Shown here: one piece after another, positions 44,201 through 55,673 of the stretch
Numbering within the stretch: the stretch's first letter is position 1
How the letters are laid out: each line of letters starts with the position of its first letter
DNA from: Atriophallophorus winterbourni
Lineage: Eukaryota; Platyhelminthes; Trematoda; Plagiorchiida; Microphallidae
DNA: 64,000 nucleotides
NCBI GenBank assembly: GCA_013407085.1
Contig: JACCGJ010012949.1
Span: 62,001-126,000 of the forward strand
Direction: 5' to 3'
The notes under the pieces: generated by a model
The model's input: only the letters and a program-made list of their open reading frames with translations
Databases searched by the model: none
Told to the model about the DNA's origin: nothing
Translations under genes and position numbers: made by a program

Positions 44201-44394
44201 GAAAGCTTTAGTCGCGAATAGATTGCTCAACATCCGCATACAAGGGTGTAGGCCGACAATCAGCATGACCAAAACCAAATTCCCGGGTGACACAAATGCA
44301 TGGACTTTCACCATTAAGTTGAAATTTGTCAGGTTGATCTTGTACATTATTTCACATATCATGACTCAGCTATAGCGGATAACCTTTGACGGGA

Positions 44395-47318
44395 GACCGA
44401 ATTTCATATCGGGATAGGCATAGTAAATGCAATCTTGTCCCGTTTGAACTCTCGTCTCTGAAGCTAGCGCAAGCTGTCCGTGAATTCAAAAATGATAATA
44501 ATCATCACCTGCGCGCTAAATGCTAACAGTGTGTCACCAAAATATGATCCATCCACGCAGGAAGGTGAATGATTTTCTTTAAGATAACATCCCCGGTATT
44601 TTGAACATATCCTAGGTGGATGTATCTTAAAATGGAGAAGTGCGTTCTAATGCTTTTCTGCAGAGTCTGCTCACAATACTGCTACTAGGCTGGATGGGCC
44701 ATGCGTTCAGATGGGAAATGGTCGTATTCCGAAATCACGCTCACGAAATACGAGTGCAAATACAATGAAATATGCGCGAACTGCCGCGCAGAATTGCAAT
44801 CACCATATTAGCTATTGGAACGCAGATTTTGAACATTTTACGGAAATTAGAATCCCGCAAATACTTTGAACTTCACAACAGCTTTGTACTGTCCCACAAT
44901 GTCGTAATATTTATCAGAGCCATTATCACTGGTGCTAAAGAGAAATTAGACAACTTGCAACAAACGTAAATTAAATCCGGAGTATGTATTGTTCTGAATG
45001 CTTCCAAATTAATTATAATATTCACAAACCATTTATTTTATGAGATTATTCCAATTATTGTTTAATAAAATCTGCGTAATGGGAATTGTTTGAGTATACT
45101 CTTTAGAACATTGAGACGCGTCCAGTGAGCGAACACACGCTTCGATTGCGCACAAATCTTATTACAATCGGACCGAAAGACATCCTTCTTAATATTTCAC
45201 ATTAAGCTTCACAGTAAATAAATGCTGAAACGTGAACAATGGATGTTATCGATATCAAGTATTTAAGGCAAATAAAAATGTCATGTGATTTTGCTTAAAT
45301 TGTTGCGATCAATGTCGATGTTGGCCAAGACAATAAGAGATCACGAACTAATCGTTTTGTGGCCTCCTTCGGTCGATGTTGAACATGGATGTATATCACA
45401 AGCGCATGATGGTTTCATGCTCAACAACTTTCCTACAATAACGCTATATCATATAATAATTATCTTTGAATATTTGTCAGCCTTATCCCGCACTTGACAT
45501 AGTGGACAAATACTGAGAAATACGCGCGAAGTCCCGCGATCAACAATCCCATCGCACGACAACTAGTAGACGACATACTCGATAGTGGCGCATTTCATGA
45601 TTTGCGTCGCATTCAAACGACTCAACAAAAATGAGAAATTTATGGAAGATGAAAGATTAATGTGTAGAGACTAATTTGGATCTGAATTGACACAACAACT
45701 AGCTGAGTCATCGCGAAAACGTCCTCTAAAATCAACCTAAATGCACGATTTGTACTGGATGACTAATTTCACTTTCCACCACCAGCGGAACTCCTTGGAC
45801 CGAAAACCCGTTCAATAGACGACTGCCGTAGTACGAATAACGAATTCTCGCACCCGGCCTCGACTTTAATTTATAAAACGTCGATCATACGAAACTAGTA
45901 CGCAATTTGCAATCAGTAGTGTAGTCACAAAACTTAACACATTGTACATGCGTTGACTAGGAATTTGGAACATGACAGACTATATAAACAAGAACCAACA
46001 GCATGAACATATTGAAAAAGGACCAGAACATTGTTTTCTTTCTCACAGACAAATGAAGAACGAGTGTGTTAATGAAGACACAGGTTAGACCAAGAATGCT
46101 GAGCAGCTAATTCGAGATACAACAAATTACCTACGGACGTGCGAAGACTTGGCAAAACGACTTGAAAACACAATAACCGCGGCTCTGGAGAAATTGCAGT
46201 TAATGTGGCAATAGAATATAATGAAAAATACAAGAATGAAGCCGAATTACTCCACCAGACTCGCATTCTACTGGCTGAAAAATACTCAAAGAGAATATTC
46301 CATAACGCTGCTAGTTTGTATGACAAGAGAATCGAATATCGAGTTATCGAAGGATCTGTGAAGAAGACTTTAATAACCGGTAAGAGAATCGAAGCAAGCA
46401 GTTCACTCGGAAAAACGATTATTCAATAAATTTATAAATGTAAAGATGGACGAAAGACAGAAAGAAAAGTGTGAAGAAAATTAATTTTCTGCACGGCCGA
46501 TTCAAATGGTGCATAGTGTTATATGCAGAACACTCCAGTTGCGGAATGTTATATTGGGTACAAGCTGCCTTCTGTCAATGCCAACCGTGATGAATAATAA
46601 TCAATGATTTTGAGTAGCGCGTCGTAAACGCAAGAATGGTCACGTGTTGCGATCGACCGGTTAGCTGATTGGACGACAGCATGCACATGTTCACGCGGGC
46701 ACAGACAAGTAGACAGACGCACTCAACACAGGGAACTTTGCAAAGTTTTTCGACTTCGTTAGCAGCGAATAGGTAGAGGAAATTGTTGATTTTCTGGGCT
46801 CCTCTGCAAGACCGTTCAAATTAGTAATGTCTTCCACTGTGGCATGAAGGACTCAAGTTTCCTAAATGGTTTCGCCTCAGAATCTTTGAGATTTGTCGAT
46901 GCGTCAAGCCAGGATATGTCGTTGCTCACATGCTGTTCTGCATTTTCTTTGCTATACCGACGAAGAGCGCAGTTAGGACAAGAATAGCAGGTATTTACAA
47001 AGGCAGGGGTTGTCATTATAAGCATTCCGGCCGGAAAACTTTGGTAACACAAACAAAGCTTATGATGTGTTAATCCTTATACTGGTTTTTGCTGACGTGT
47101 GAGCCATCACTGTAAATTCCAGATGAAAGCTTTAGTCGCGAATAGATTGCTCAACATCCGCATACAAGGGTGTAGGCCGACAATCAGCATGATCAAAACC
47201 AAATTCCCGGGTCACACATATGCATGGGCTTTCACCATTAAGTTGAAATTTGTCAGGTTGATCTTGTACATTATTTCACATATCATGACTCAGCTATAGC
47301 GGATAACCTTTGACGGGA
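44395..47318 (+). repeat. unit U5, uninterrupted copy of the 2.92-kb repeat
   Basis: 2924 bases, differing from U3 by scattered substitutions and small indels. No gene evident. Together with U3 it defines the consensus length. Confidence 0.9.
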
Positions 47319-49761
47319 GACCGAATTTCATATCGGGATAGGCAAAGTAAATGCAATCTTGTCCCGTTTGAACTCTCGTCTCTGAAGCTAGCGCAAGCTG
47401 TCCGTGAATTCAAAAATGATAATAATCATCACCTGCGCGCTAAATGCTAACAGTGTGTCACCAAAATATGATCCATCCACGCAGGAAGGTGAATGATTTT
47501 CTTTTAGATAACATCCCCGGTATTTTGAACATATCCTAGGTGGATGTATCTTAAAATGGAGAAGTGCGTCCTAATGCTTTCCTGCAGAGTGTGCTCACAA
47601 TAGTGCTACTAGGCTGGATGGGCCATGCGTTCAGATGGGAAATGGTCGTATTCCGAAATCACGCTGACGAAATACGAGTGCAAATACAATGAAATATGCG
47701 CGAACTGCCGCGCAGAATTGCAATCACCATATTAGCTATTGGAACGCAGATTTTGAACATTTTTACGGAAATTAGAATCCCGCAAATACTTTGAACTTCA
47801 CAACAGCTTTGTACTGTCCCACAATGTCGTAATATTCATCAAAGCCATTATCACTGGTGCTAAAGAGAAATTAGACAACTTGCAACAAACGTAAATTAAA
47901 TCCGGAGGATGTATTGTTCTGAATGCTTCCAAATTAATTATAATATTCACAAACCATTTATTTTATGAGATTATTCCAATTATTGTTTAATAAAATCTGC
48001 GTAATGGGAATTGTTTGAGTATACTCTTTAGAACATTGAGACGTGTCCAGTGAGCGAACACACGCTTCGATTGCGCACAAATCTTATTACAATCGGACCG
48101 AAAGACATCCTTCTTAATATTTCACATTAAGCTTCACAGTAAATAAATGCTGAAACGTGCACAGTGGATGTTATCGATATCAAGTATTTAAGGCACATAA
48201 AAATGTCATGTGATTTTGCTTAAATTGTTGCGATCAATGTCGATGTTGGCCAAGACAATAGGAGATCACGAACTAATCGTTTTGTGGCCTCCTTCGGTCG
48301 ATGTTGAACATGGATGTACATCACAAGCGCATGATGGTTTCATGCTCAACAACTTTCCTACAATAACGCTATATCATATAATAATTACCTTTTAATATTT
48401 GTCAGCCTTATCCCGCACTTGACATAGTGGACAAATACTGAGAAATACGCGCGAAGTCCCGCAATCAACAATCCCAGCGCACGACAACTAGTAGACGACA
48501 TACCGATAGTGGCATATTTCATGATTTGCGTCGCATTCAAACGACTCTACAAAAAATGAGAAATTTATGGAAAATGAAAGATTGATGTGTGGAGACTGAT
48601 TTGCATCTGAATTGACACAACAACTAGCTGAGTCATCGCGAAAACGTCCTCTAAAATCAACCTAAATGCACGATTTGTACTGGATGACTAATTTCACTTT
48701 CCAACACCAGCGGAACTCCTTGGACCGAAAACTCGTTCAATAGACGACTGCCGTAGTATGAATAACGAATTCTCGCACCCGGCCTCGACTTTAATTCATA
48801 AAACGTCGATCATACGAAACTAGTACGCAATTTGCAATCAGTAGTGTAGTCACAAAACTTAACACATTGTACATGCGTTGACCAGGAATTTAGAACATGA
48901 CACACTATATGAACAAGAACCAACAGCATGAACATAATGAAAAAGGACCAGAACATTGTTTTCTTTCTTACACACAAATGAAGAACGAATGTGTTTATGA
49001 AGACACAGGTTAGATCAAGAATGCTGAGCAGCTAATTCGAGATACAACAAATTACCTACGGACGTGCGAAGACTTGGCAAAACGACTTGAAAACACAATA
49101 ACCGCGGCTTTGGAGAAATTGCAGTTAATGTGGCAATATAATATAATGAAAAATACAAGAATTAAGCCAAATTACTCCACCAGACTCGCATTGTACTGGC
49201 TGAAAAATACTCAAAGAGAATATTCCATAACGCTGCTAGTTTGTATGACAAGAGAATCGAATATCGAGTTATCGAAGGATCTGTGAAGAAGACTTTAATA
49301 ACCGGTAAGAGAATCGAAGCAAGCAGTTCACTCGGAAAAACGATTATTCAGATGGCCAGCGACGACGTGCCGTGCGATCGCATTATTTTGAGCTCCTGAT
49401 TATCAGGATATACTGTTCTTAAACTTACTCTTACGTGGATATATTATACGTTGTTGGTCTCCTCTCGAAGTCAGCTTTCTGGATATACCACTCTCGTAGC
49501 GGTATTCGATAATACGAGCAAATTGGGATTTATCCATATTGGGTTTACGCGTGCAACTCTGTTAATACTCTTCAAGTCCTCAAAGGGATTAACGTCATTC
49601 AAAAGATCTTATTCTTCGCCGTCGACTGGTCCTACTTTCAACATCGTGCGATCAACTAATGAAGAGTATCACCGGATTAAATTCTGATTTTGCTCTTTTT
49701 CGTGAACACTGAATTTTTTGTCGCGCACACTATATTCCTCATCGATCGCTCGAAAAAGCCA

Positions 49762-50036
49762 ATGCTTGTGCTCAAACCACTGAACAGTGCTGCTCATAAC
49801 CCTGACCTGATGACCCCGAAACGAAAACAAAGCGCACCGGGCTGCATGTGTGCGGTTTGCCGAAAGTCGGTAAGTCCTAAGGCAAAGTCTGTCACGTGTT
49901 ACGATTGTTTGTCGAAAGTTCATGCTAAATGCGACAAATCGCTGACCTCGGATTTAGTATCGATTATTAATGGAGATAATTGCCCCGGTGTTTGTTATGT
50001 GTGTCTGGTTTGCAAGGCCAAATCAACACCGTCAGC
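49762..50036 (+). pseudogene. CR1-D PHD-like ORF, first part (to MULE insertion)
   Basis: ATG at 49762 or 49810 (MTPKRKQ). Cysteine and histidine pattern CMCAVCRKS, VTCYDCLSKVHAKCDKSL and CPGVCYVC, a PHD-like zinc finger. It continues after the MULE at 54451 with SASATKTPEYDIETRLNGME. The MULE insertion at the codons for STPSA is the only lesion seen. Confidence 0.8.
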
Positions 50037-50260
50037 GGCGTGCGTTATTTACACTTTTGCCTCCTGTAGAAACCCGAGAGGGCACATCAACCAATCAGGT
50101 GATGCGTGTGTGTGTTCGAAGTGATTTCCTACAGAAACCCGAGAAGTTAAGGGTAGACATTACGTGCGGCGTATGTATTTCTGTCAGCCAATAAGAATTG
50201 GCAGTCGTACGAGTAAAATTTGTGTTATCAGGCATGAAGGTTTTCCTCGTTTCATGAATA

Positions 50261-50919
50261 CCGTAAATACCCGCGTATAAGACGCACTTTTTTCTTCATA
50301 AGTTGCCCTAAAAACCCAGGTACGTCTTATCCATGGATACTTTTATTATAAAAATTAAGCATTTATCATAATATCAAAAATTTATTTTATAAACCGGTAC
50401 AATATTTATCAATATTTATCCTCGTCGTCACTGTCTTCATTCAACAAAGCAGCACACTCCTGTTGTGTTACGCAATCATCATGATAGTCCAGCTCTTCCT
50501 CCCTTTTGTCGTTGAAGGGTAATAATGAACTGTATCTTCAAAATCATGAAAATGTAATATCAACCAATCATGGAGTAGTATTTGACTCTTGTTGGAGCAG
50601 AAACTTTTCCTTAAAAATGTCATCCAATCATTCGACATGACGACCAAGAATGAGAAGTGCACTTTCCACGATAGTCTACATAGTCTAGACTGACTGACAG
50701 GATGAATGAGTCAGCAATCAGCACACACGATGATCATAGCGATTGTATGGAGGTCACCGTGATTGACTTAAGTTCACCGTTTCTATAAAAATTAATGGAA
50801 ATTAAGGACTAAAATTAGGATGCGTCCTATACATAGGTACACAGTTTTTCCATCGTTTTTAGGGTCAAATATCCACTGCGTCTTATACATGGTATCGTCC
50901 TATACGCGGGTATTTACGG
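50261..50919 (-). mobile_element. 659-bp TA-type MITE (mariner/pogo-like)
   Basis: TA at 50259-50260 and 50920-50921. Ends CCGTAAATACCCGCGTATA with a near-perfect inverse at the right. FAR1-MULE-1 gives the empty site (TTTCATTTATTGATGAAAC near 28200), so the boundaries are firm. The interior is AT-rich with a weak minus-strand frame at 50468-50662 (NDWMTFLRKSF) that might be a relic of a pogo-type transposase. Confidence 0.88.
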
Positions 50920-51088
50920 TAAATGAAATTTTTCGTTTTTTATTAAAAACACGTAAAACATATAAGATTGACAGGCATACAGTTGATTCCCAATGTGAAA
51001 CAAACAAGCTCTCGCATAGATAGCAATTTTTCTAGATTACCTGAAGAGATAGTAAACAACCAAGCTTCTTTTCTAGAACTTAGAACAT

Positions 51089-51525
51089 ATTCAATATTCA
51101 AGATTCAAGAATTTATGGTCACAAAAAGCACATAGCTTCACAATTACCATATCATAGTAAATATGCGTTTAATAAGAAGTATAAAAAACAATTATACGAT
51201 GTCACTGGAGTCAAGTAATATGCTTACCCTGAGTCAATACACAGGCATCGTTACAGGCGTAAAGGTTCTGAAGATCCGTCGAAGCATACCTAGAAGCTTT
51301 GAAGCACGCTTGTAAATGACCTCACAATGCACGCTGTTTTTAGGCTGCCACATATCCAGACTCCGAGATCCTTCTCCGATTCGGTCCAGCTAAAAATCGT
51401 CTGCCCGAAGTGATATTCGTACTAAAAGGTCTAACCGATTTGCAGTAACTTTCATTTTTGAAAATTGAACGGCAGTTTATTTCTAATTGACCATTCGTGT
51501 AGTGCATCTAAATCACGTTGTTACA
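51089..51525 (-). mobile_element. CR1 3' fragment inside FAR1-MULE-2
   Basis: Begins with repeats of ATTCAAG followed by AATTTATGG, the inverse of a TCTTGAA-tail CR1 end. Minus-strand coding traces include QRDLDAL near 51510 and a C-terminal RT region near 51300. The same place in FAR1-MULE-1 lacks it. Heavily mutated. Confidence 0.72.
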
Positions 51526-52054
51526 GCCAGACGAATTCAAATGGCGTGCACTCCACCTACCTAATCAGCTTAAAAATAAAACGTAACATTTTATTCCCAA
51601 CTGTCACACCTTCTCATCTGAAAGCATGAAATGTTTCTAAAATGTGTCGACCGTGAGGGGTCCATTTCAGACGTTCTGTGTTATCTTGGTTGTGAAAACA
51701 ATGAATACACTAACGTGTGTGTAGTGTAGATCGTGCGGATGGCCTAAGACATGCAATACTTTATAGCGTCGTATTCTTCTAAATCCGTGTCTAGATTTCA
51801 CAGTATGAGCTTCTAGCTTGTTGTAGCCTATTTTCCACTGTTAGTAGCTTCACAGGACATAATCTTACTGTCTCGAAACTGCCAAAAACCAGTTGGGTGC
51901 GCAGGAATGTGAGCAAAACATTACTTTTGTTCATATAATATTGGAAAGATAGATACACCACTAAGTTCAATAGAAACGCTACCAAGTCAATCAGTTGTTG
52001 ACGTGTCAGAAACAATTTCAGCCGATACGATAGATCACTGTGTTCCAACAGCAC

Positions 52055-52835
52055 AGTCCGTGTCTGTTTTAGTTTAAACAGTTTACCTAAAACCGTTGCT
52101 CACGCCAGAACTCAGAAACTCAGAACTCAGAAAATTGTATGGTAAAAAAGCATTAAGCTTAACAATGCCGATCGTACATTCATCTCCATTGACTAGCTTT
52201 ACTGAACACCACATCGTATCAGGAAGGCTGAGGTCAGGATGATCGATGACGTTACGCTGCGCTAAACGTTGGTGATAGTAGACTGCAACTCCACCACCAT
52301 GGTATGATGGATTATCTACCGGCTCTTCGGCAGTAACCTCTAAGTCGGGTAACGACGGTGTCTTTTTGACGTTTATTATCAGTTCATTTAGTTTGTGTAT
52401 ACTGGATTCCATTCCATTTAGACGCGTCTCAATATCATATTCAGGGGTTTTCGTCGCCGAGGCTGACGGTGTTGATTTGGCCTTGCAAGCCACTAACTTA
52501 CATGACTTTAAAACGAAATTAGACGAATTTTTATTGCATTATTCGTTTCCAGAACACTTATATACTGTTTAATCTATGTTCTTATATTGTTTATCAACTT
52601 AAATTTCAATTTTTACCATCCTATGGTTGTTGTTAAGCTTGTTGGTTTTTAGACCTACTTCGGTGTAGGCAACCGGCTAGTATCATGCCTACATTCAGCG
52701 ATGACGATGATGCCAACGCTTTGTACCCCCCTTCTCGCTTTGTACATTTCATTGTTTATGCTGAACGGCACCATATCTGTATCAGATCGTGCAAATATAA
52801 TAATAATAAGACCATTAAAAACCTTGAGTTACCTT
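52055..52835 (+). mobile_element. CR1-E-type 3' fragment, split by a mini-CR1
   Basis: Matches the 3' end of CR1-E (61360-61588): the TTTACC...GTTGCTCACGCC part at 52078-52106, then FKTKLDEFLLHYSFPEHLYT coding at 52507-52572 and the tail ACCTTGAGTTACCTTGA. An extra segment of about 150 bases (52650-52800) is not present in CR1-E. It is interrupted at 52107-52490 by the mini-CR1. Confidence 0.75.
52107..52490 (-). mobile_element. mini-CR1: D-type element with two internal deletions
   Basis: On the minus strand: the coiled-coil part of the D-type PHD ORF (SASATKTPEYDIETRLNGME...DNPSY), fused in frame to the endonuclease middle (GGGVAVYYHQRLAQRNVIDH...ECTIGI), fused to the CR1-A/D 3' UTR and tail (AGTTCTGAG repeats). 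It looks like one retrotransposed copy of a rearranged RNA, since it has the normal 3' tail and is inserted cleanly in another element. Confidence 0.82.
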
Positions 52836-53156
52836 GAACCCACTAGCATGGTTTTGACGTAGGTCAGTGGTCGCTATGCCGACAACATTGCTGTAACCAC
52901 ACAGCAACCCAATTCAACTTAACACAGCGGTCAACATGAGCAAAAGTACATTACTAACGGGCTAATGATCAACAAATAATACATAGGCAGACCCGGTATA
53001 CTCGTTCAGGGCAAGGCCATTAAAATAATGGTTAAAAGAACGCTTGAAAAGAGATAATTTTTTATTGATAACAAATTCCAAATCGACAAGTATTTCATCT
53101 TCAATCGTCATCACCCACTTTAGATTCAGTTTCTTCAGTTAATCCTAAAGAGGCAA

Positions 53157-54300
53157 TCATGTAGGGCGGGATCGGATTGCAGGGTATAGGGTTTCGTTAA
53201 CCCTATTCATTGCATTCAAAGATACAATATATCTCCACCTGTTGCGCGTGCTCATGGCTACGTAAAACCACTTCATAAACAAGGCACCAGGTTGCTGTAA
53301 ACATGTTAAGTAATTAAGATGAACATACTCTTTTGGCAACATTCCGTATAATGTGCACACGACACAGAAACTGTGTGCTGCTGGCATTTCAGCTCTCACT
53401 GCAGCCTGAGTGGCAGCGCTGTCATCCATCATGACCGACAGAATGCTAACAGGGTTAGCGAATTCCAAAAACTTTCGTAGGAACAAATATATGACCGCTG
53501 TCGTCTCCGTCCGCAACCATCCGAAGCAAACAGGAATACCCTTACCGCAGCCATCTACCACAACAATGACGAATAAGTGGTACTTTCCACGACAACTCTT
53601 GAAAGTTGAGTCAATGCCAATGAAATGAGGAAACCGGCGGCAAAGCGTTATCTGTTCATTCGTCATAAATATGAAATGAGTGAGATTGCTCTCAGCATCA
53701 GTTTCCATAGAACAACGGCCGGATGTATTGAGCTGGAAGCTCAAGTCGTATAAAAACTTGTGGTTTTGTGACTCGCCAGCAGCTTCCATCGCATGTTTCT
53801 TACGTCACACGGCGTGACGTATTTCCCCATCTGCGTTCGGATATAATTGCATATGTTGAACGATGGAGTATTGTTCAACAACCAAGGGGTTATCGTTGAC
53901 ATCTCGTCCAGTGAGAGGCGCCTATGAATCGGTTCGTATTTAGCCATTAAAAAACTAATGGGATGGTTGTGCTCCAAGGAAACTCGAGAGACACCAAACC
54001 TCTCACTAAGCAACCTTGAGATGAGTATTCTTGACCCACATCCGTTCTTACGGGATTGCGTTCGACGAATTCCTCGGGAAGATGGCCGGTGTCGTCCAGC
54101 TTTTACGCATTCGTAAGTCCGGGATCTGCAAATTATCAAAGTTAAGCTAACACAAACCTGGCATTTGGTGCTGTGCTCCGAATGTAATACGATGAACCAG
54201 TGGAGCTTTGAAACCTGGAAATAGCACCTGCTGCTTCAACTAGGGATTCAAATTGTATGGGGTCGGCAACCGTTCCGAAAATTTCTGCAAAAACCTGCTG
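53157..54300 (-). pseudogene. FAR1/MULE transposase with DDE core, frameshifted
   Basis: Zinc-binding N-terminus (SRTYECVKAGRH, CGSR, HNHPIS) preceded by the same 32-base intron as copy 1 (near 54126-54157). A base missing near 53752 (copy 1 AAGTTCTTTATAC, here AAGTTTTTATAC) shifts the frame. The MULE domain then follows: HFIGIDSTFKSCRGKYHLFV with the first aspartate, ILSVMMDDSAATQAAVRAEM with the second, and AHSFCVVCTL. The frame ends at 53157, short of a usual MULE C-terminus and SWIM finger, so the 3' part is probably also deleted or decayed. Confidence 0.82.
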
Positions 54301-54450
54301 CGTGTAGGCTATGCAGCGCTTTTTAAAGGACGGCCAGATGCCATGATTGGCTTAAAAATAAACGCATTCTGATTCGTGCCCCTTGAACGGATTCTGATTG
54401 GTCAGCTAATATATACTTCGTGCCCGTGGAAAGTAAGAATAACGGATGCC

Positions 54451-54751
54451 ACCGTCAGCCTCGGCGACGAAAACCCCTGAATATGATATTGAGACGCGTC
54501 TAAATGGAATGGAATCCAGTATACAAAAACTAAATGAACTGATAATAAACGTCATAAAGACACCGTCGTTACCCGACTTAGAGGTTGCTGCCAAAGAGCC
54601 GGTAGATAATCCATCATACTCGAGCAGGCCAACATTTGCCCAGATAACCGCGCAGATGGTGACTAAAACGGGGAGGCGTTCGTTGGGATCAGTGACTCCT
54701 CGACTTAACGGGAACGAAAAAGGACTCAAAAAACCACTGCTACTAAAATGA
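54451..54751 (+). pseudogene. CR1-D PHD-like ORF, second part
   Basis: Continues the frame: IETRLNGMESSIQKLNELII is a likely coiled coil, then PTFAQITAQMVTKTGRRSLG and a stop at 54749-54751. The stop overlaps the ATG of the next ORF as ATGA at 54748-54751. Confidence 0.75.
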
Positions 54752-55653
54752 CTGACTCACATTATAAAACAAAATCCGCGGGTGTAAACCTTAGCGTTAT
54801 ATGTACAAACGTGACCGAGTCGCAGGAAACGCTGTTTGAAGCTAAGCAAAAATATGACTTAGCTGAGAGGTATAAACTCTGCAGTCAGATGAGAATGGCC
54901 GCAGTTACTCCTTCATCAATAGTTCGATTAAACCGCCACCTGAATTCTCCTCACAAGGATGATCCTCGCCTTTTAAGAATAACGCTGCAATCTGCGGAGG
55001 ACGTGGAAAACGTACTCTTAAATGCTTACATTCTTAGAGGTGTTCCAGAGACTACATGTCGTATCCATGCAGACTTACCATGGTTGGAGCGAAAGTCGTC
55101 GCGGAAATCTCGTGGAGAATGTAATCCGAGAAGTATTGTAATTCTAGGTGTTCCGGAAGATGCTGCTGACGTGCCTTCTCAAGAAAAGTCTGAGCACGAC
55201 CACAAACAATGGAAATATCTAGCCGAAACAATTGGTATTAAAAATGCCATACTTGTGGATGCTTTTAGGATACCGCGGTCTGCCAACTATAAAGGGCAAG
55301 GTCCTAGCCCTTTAAAGCTAACCTTCTTCACAACAGAAATGACGGATACTATCAAACGTGAATGGAAAGCTAATAGAAAAAACTTACCACAAAACGTCAT
55401 GTTGAGCTTGCCCAGGGTAATAGCCGAAAGCAAGCAAACGGATAGCACCGACCCACAAACGCCTAGTGATGAGGTTCAACCTGAATGTCAAGCGATAGCT
55501 CCAGACGTGAGACTAAGTGTGCCCAAGCGTGTTCCCTCACTGAAACCCAGAGAACCATCGCAACCACAGCCTGATTGCAATCTTGTTATTGACAGTTCAA
55601 ATGTTACCCCAAAAAACGAAAAGGGTCCGGCTCATCGCGAGTCGGACCAATAG
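54748..55653 (+). CDS. CR1-D ORF1 (uninterrupted)
   Basis: 301 intact codons. VNLSVICTNVTESQETLFEA, RLLRITLQSAEDVENVLLNA, RIHADLPWLERKSSRK, RSIVILGVPEDAADVPSQEK, HDHKQWKYLAETIGIKNAIL and FRIPRSANYKGQGPSPLKL follow the same order as CR1-A and CR1-C ORF1, but with many residue differences. The proline and glutamine-rich tail ends AHRESDQ. It is likely a nucleic-acid-binding protein. Expression is not implied. Confidence 0.8.
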   Translation: MTDSHYKTKSAGVNLSVICTNVTESQETLFEAKQKYDLAERYKLCSQMRMAAVTPSSIVRLNRHLNSPHKDDPRLLRITLQSAEDVENVLLNAYILRGVPETTCRIHADLPWLERKSSRKSRGECNPRSIVILGVPEDAADVPSQEKSEHDHKQWKYLAETIGIKNAILVDAFRIPRSANYKGQGPSPLKLTFFTTEMTDTIKREWKANRKNLPQNVMLSLPRVIAESKQTDSTDPQTPSDEVQPECQAIAPDVRLSVPKRVPSLKPREPSQPQPDCNLVIDSSNVTPKNEKGPAHRESDQ

Positions 55654-55673
55654 CTACAGTACACGATTCGACA

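Larger units (their letters stand above)
36987..44394 (+). repeat. unit U4, split by hAT-2
   Basis: Unit text at 36987-37146 and 41620-44394. Subtracting hAT-2 (4473) and one 8-bp duplication leaves 2927 bases. It has point differences from U3, including near 43310 where the 74-codon frame is altered. Confidence 0.9.
50037..54450 (-). mobile_element. FAR1-MULE-2, Mutator-like transposon inserted in CR1-D
   Basis: Target duplication ACCGTCAGC (9 bp) at 50028-50036 and 54451-54459. Ends GGCGTGCGTTATTTACACTT and, on the other strand, GGCATCCGTTATTCTTACTT. Orientation is opposite to FAR1-MULE-1. It hosts a TA-type MITE (50261-50919) and two CR1 insertions (about 51089-51525; 52055-52835, the latter itself holding a mini-CR1). 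The remaining non-coding arm (51526-52054) matches 26310-26760 in inverse. Confidence 0.9.
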
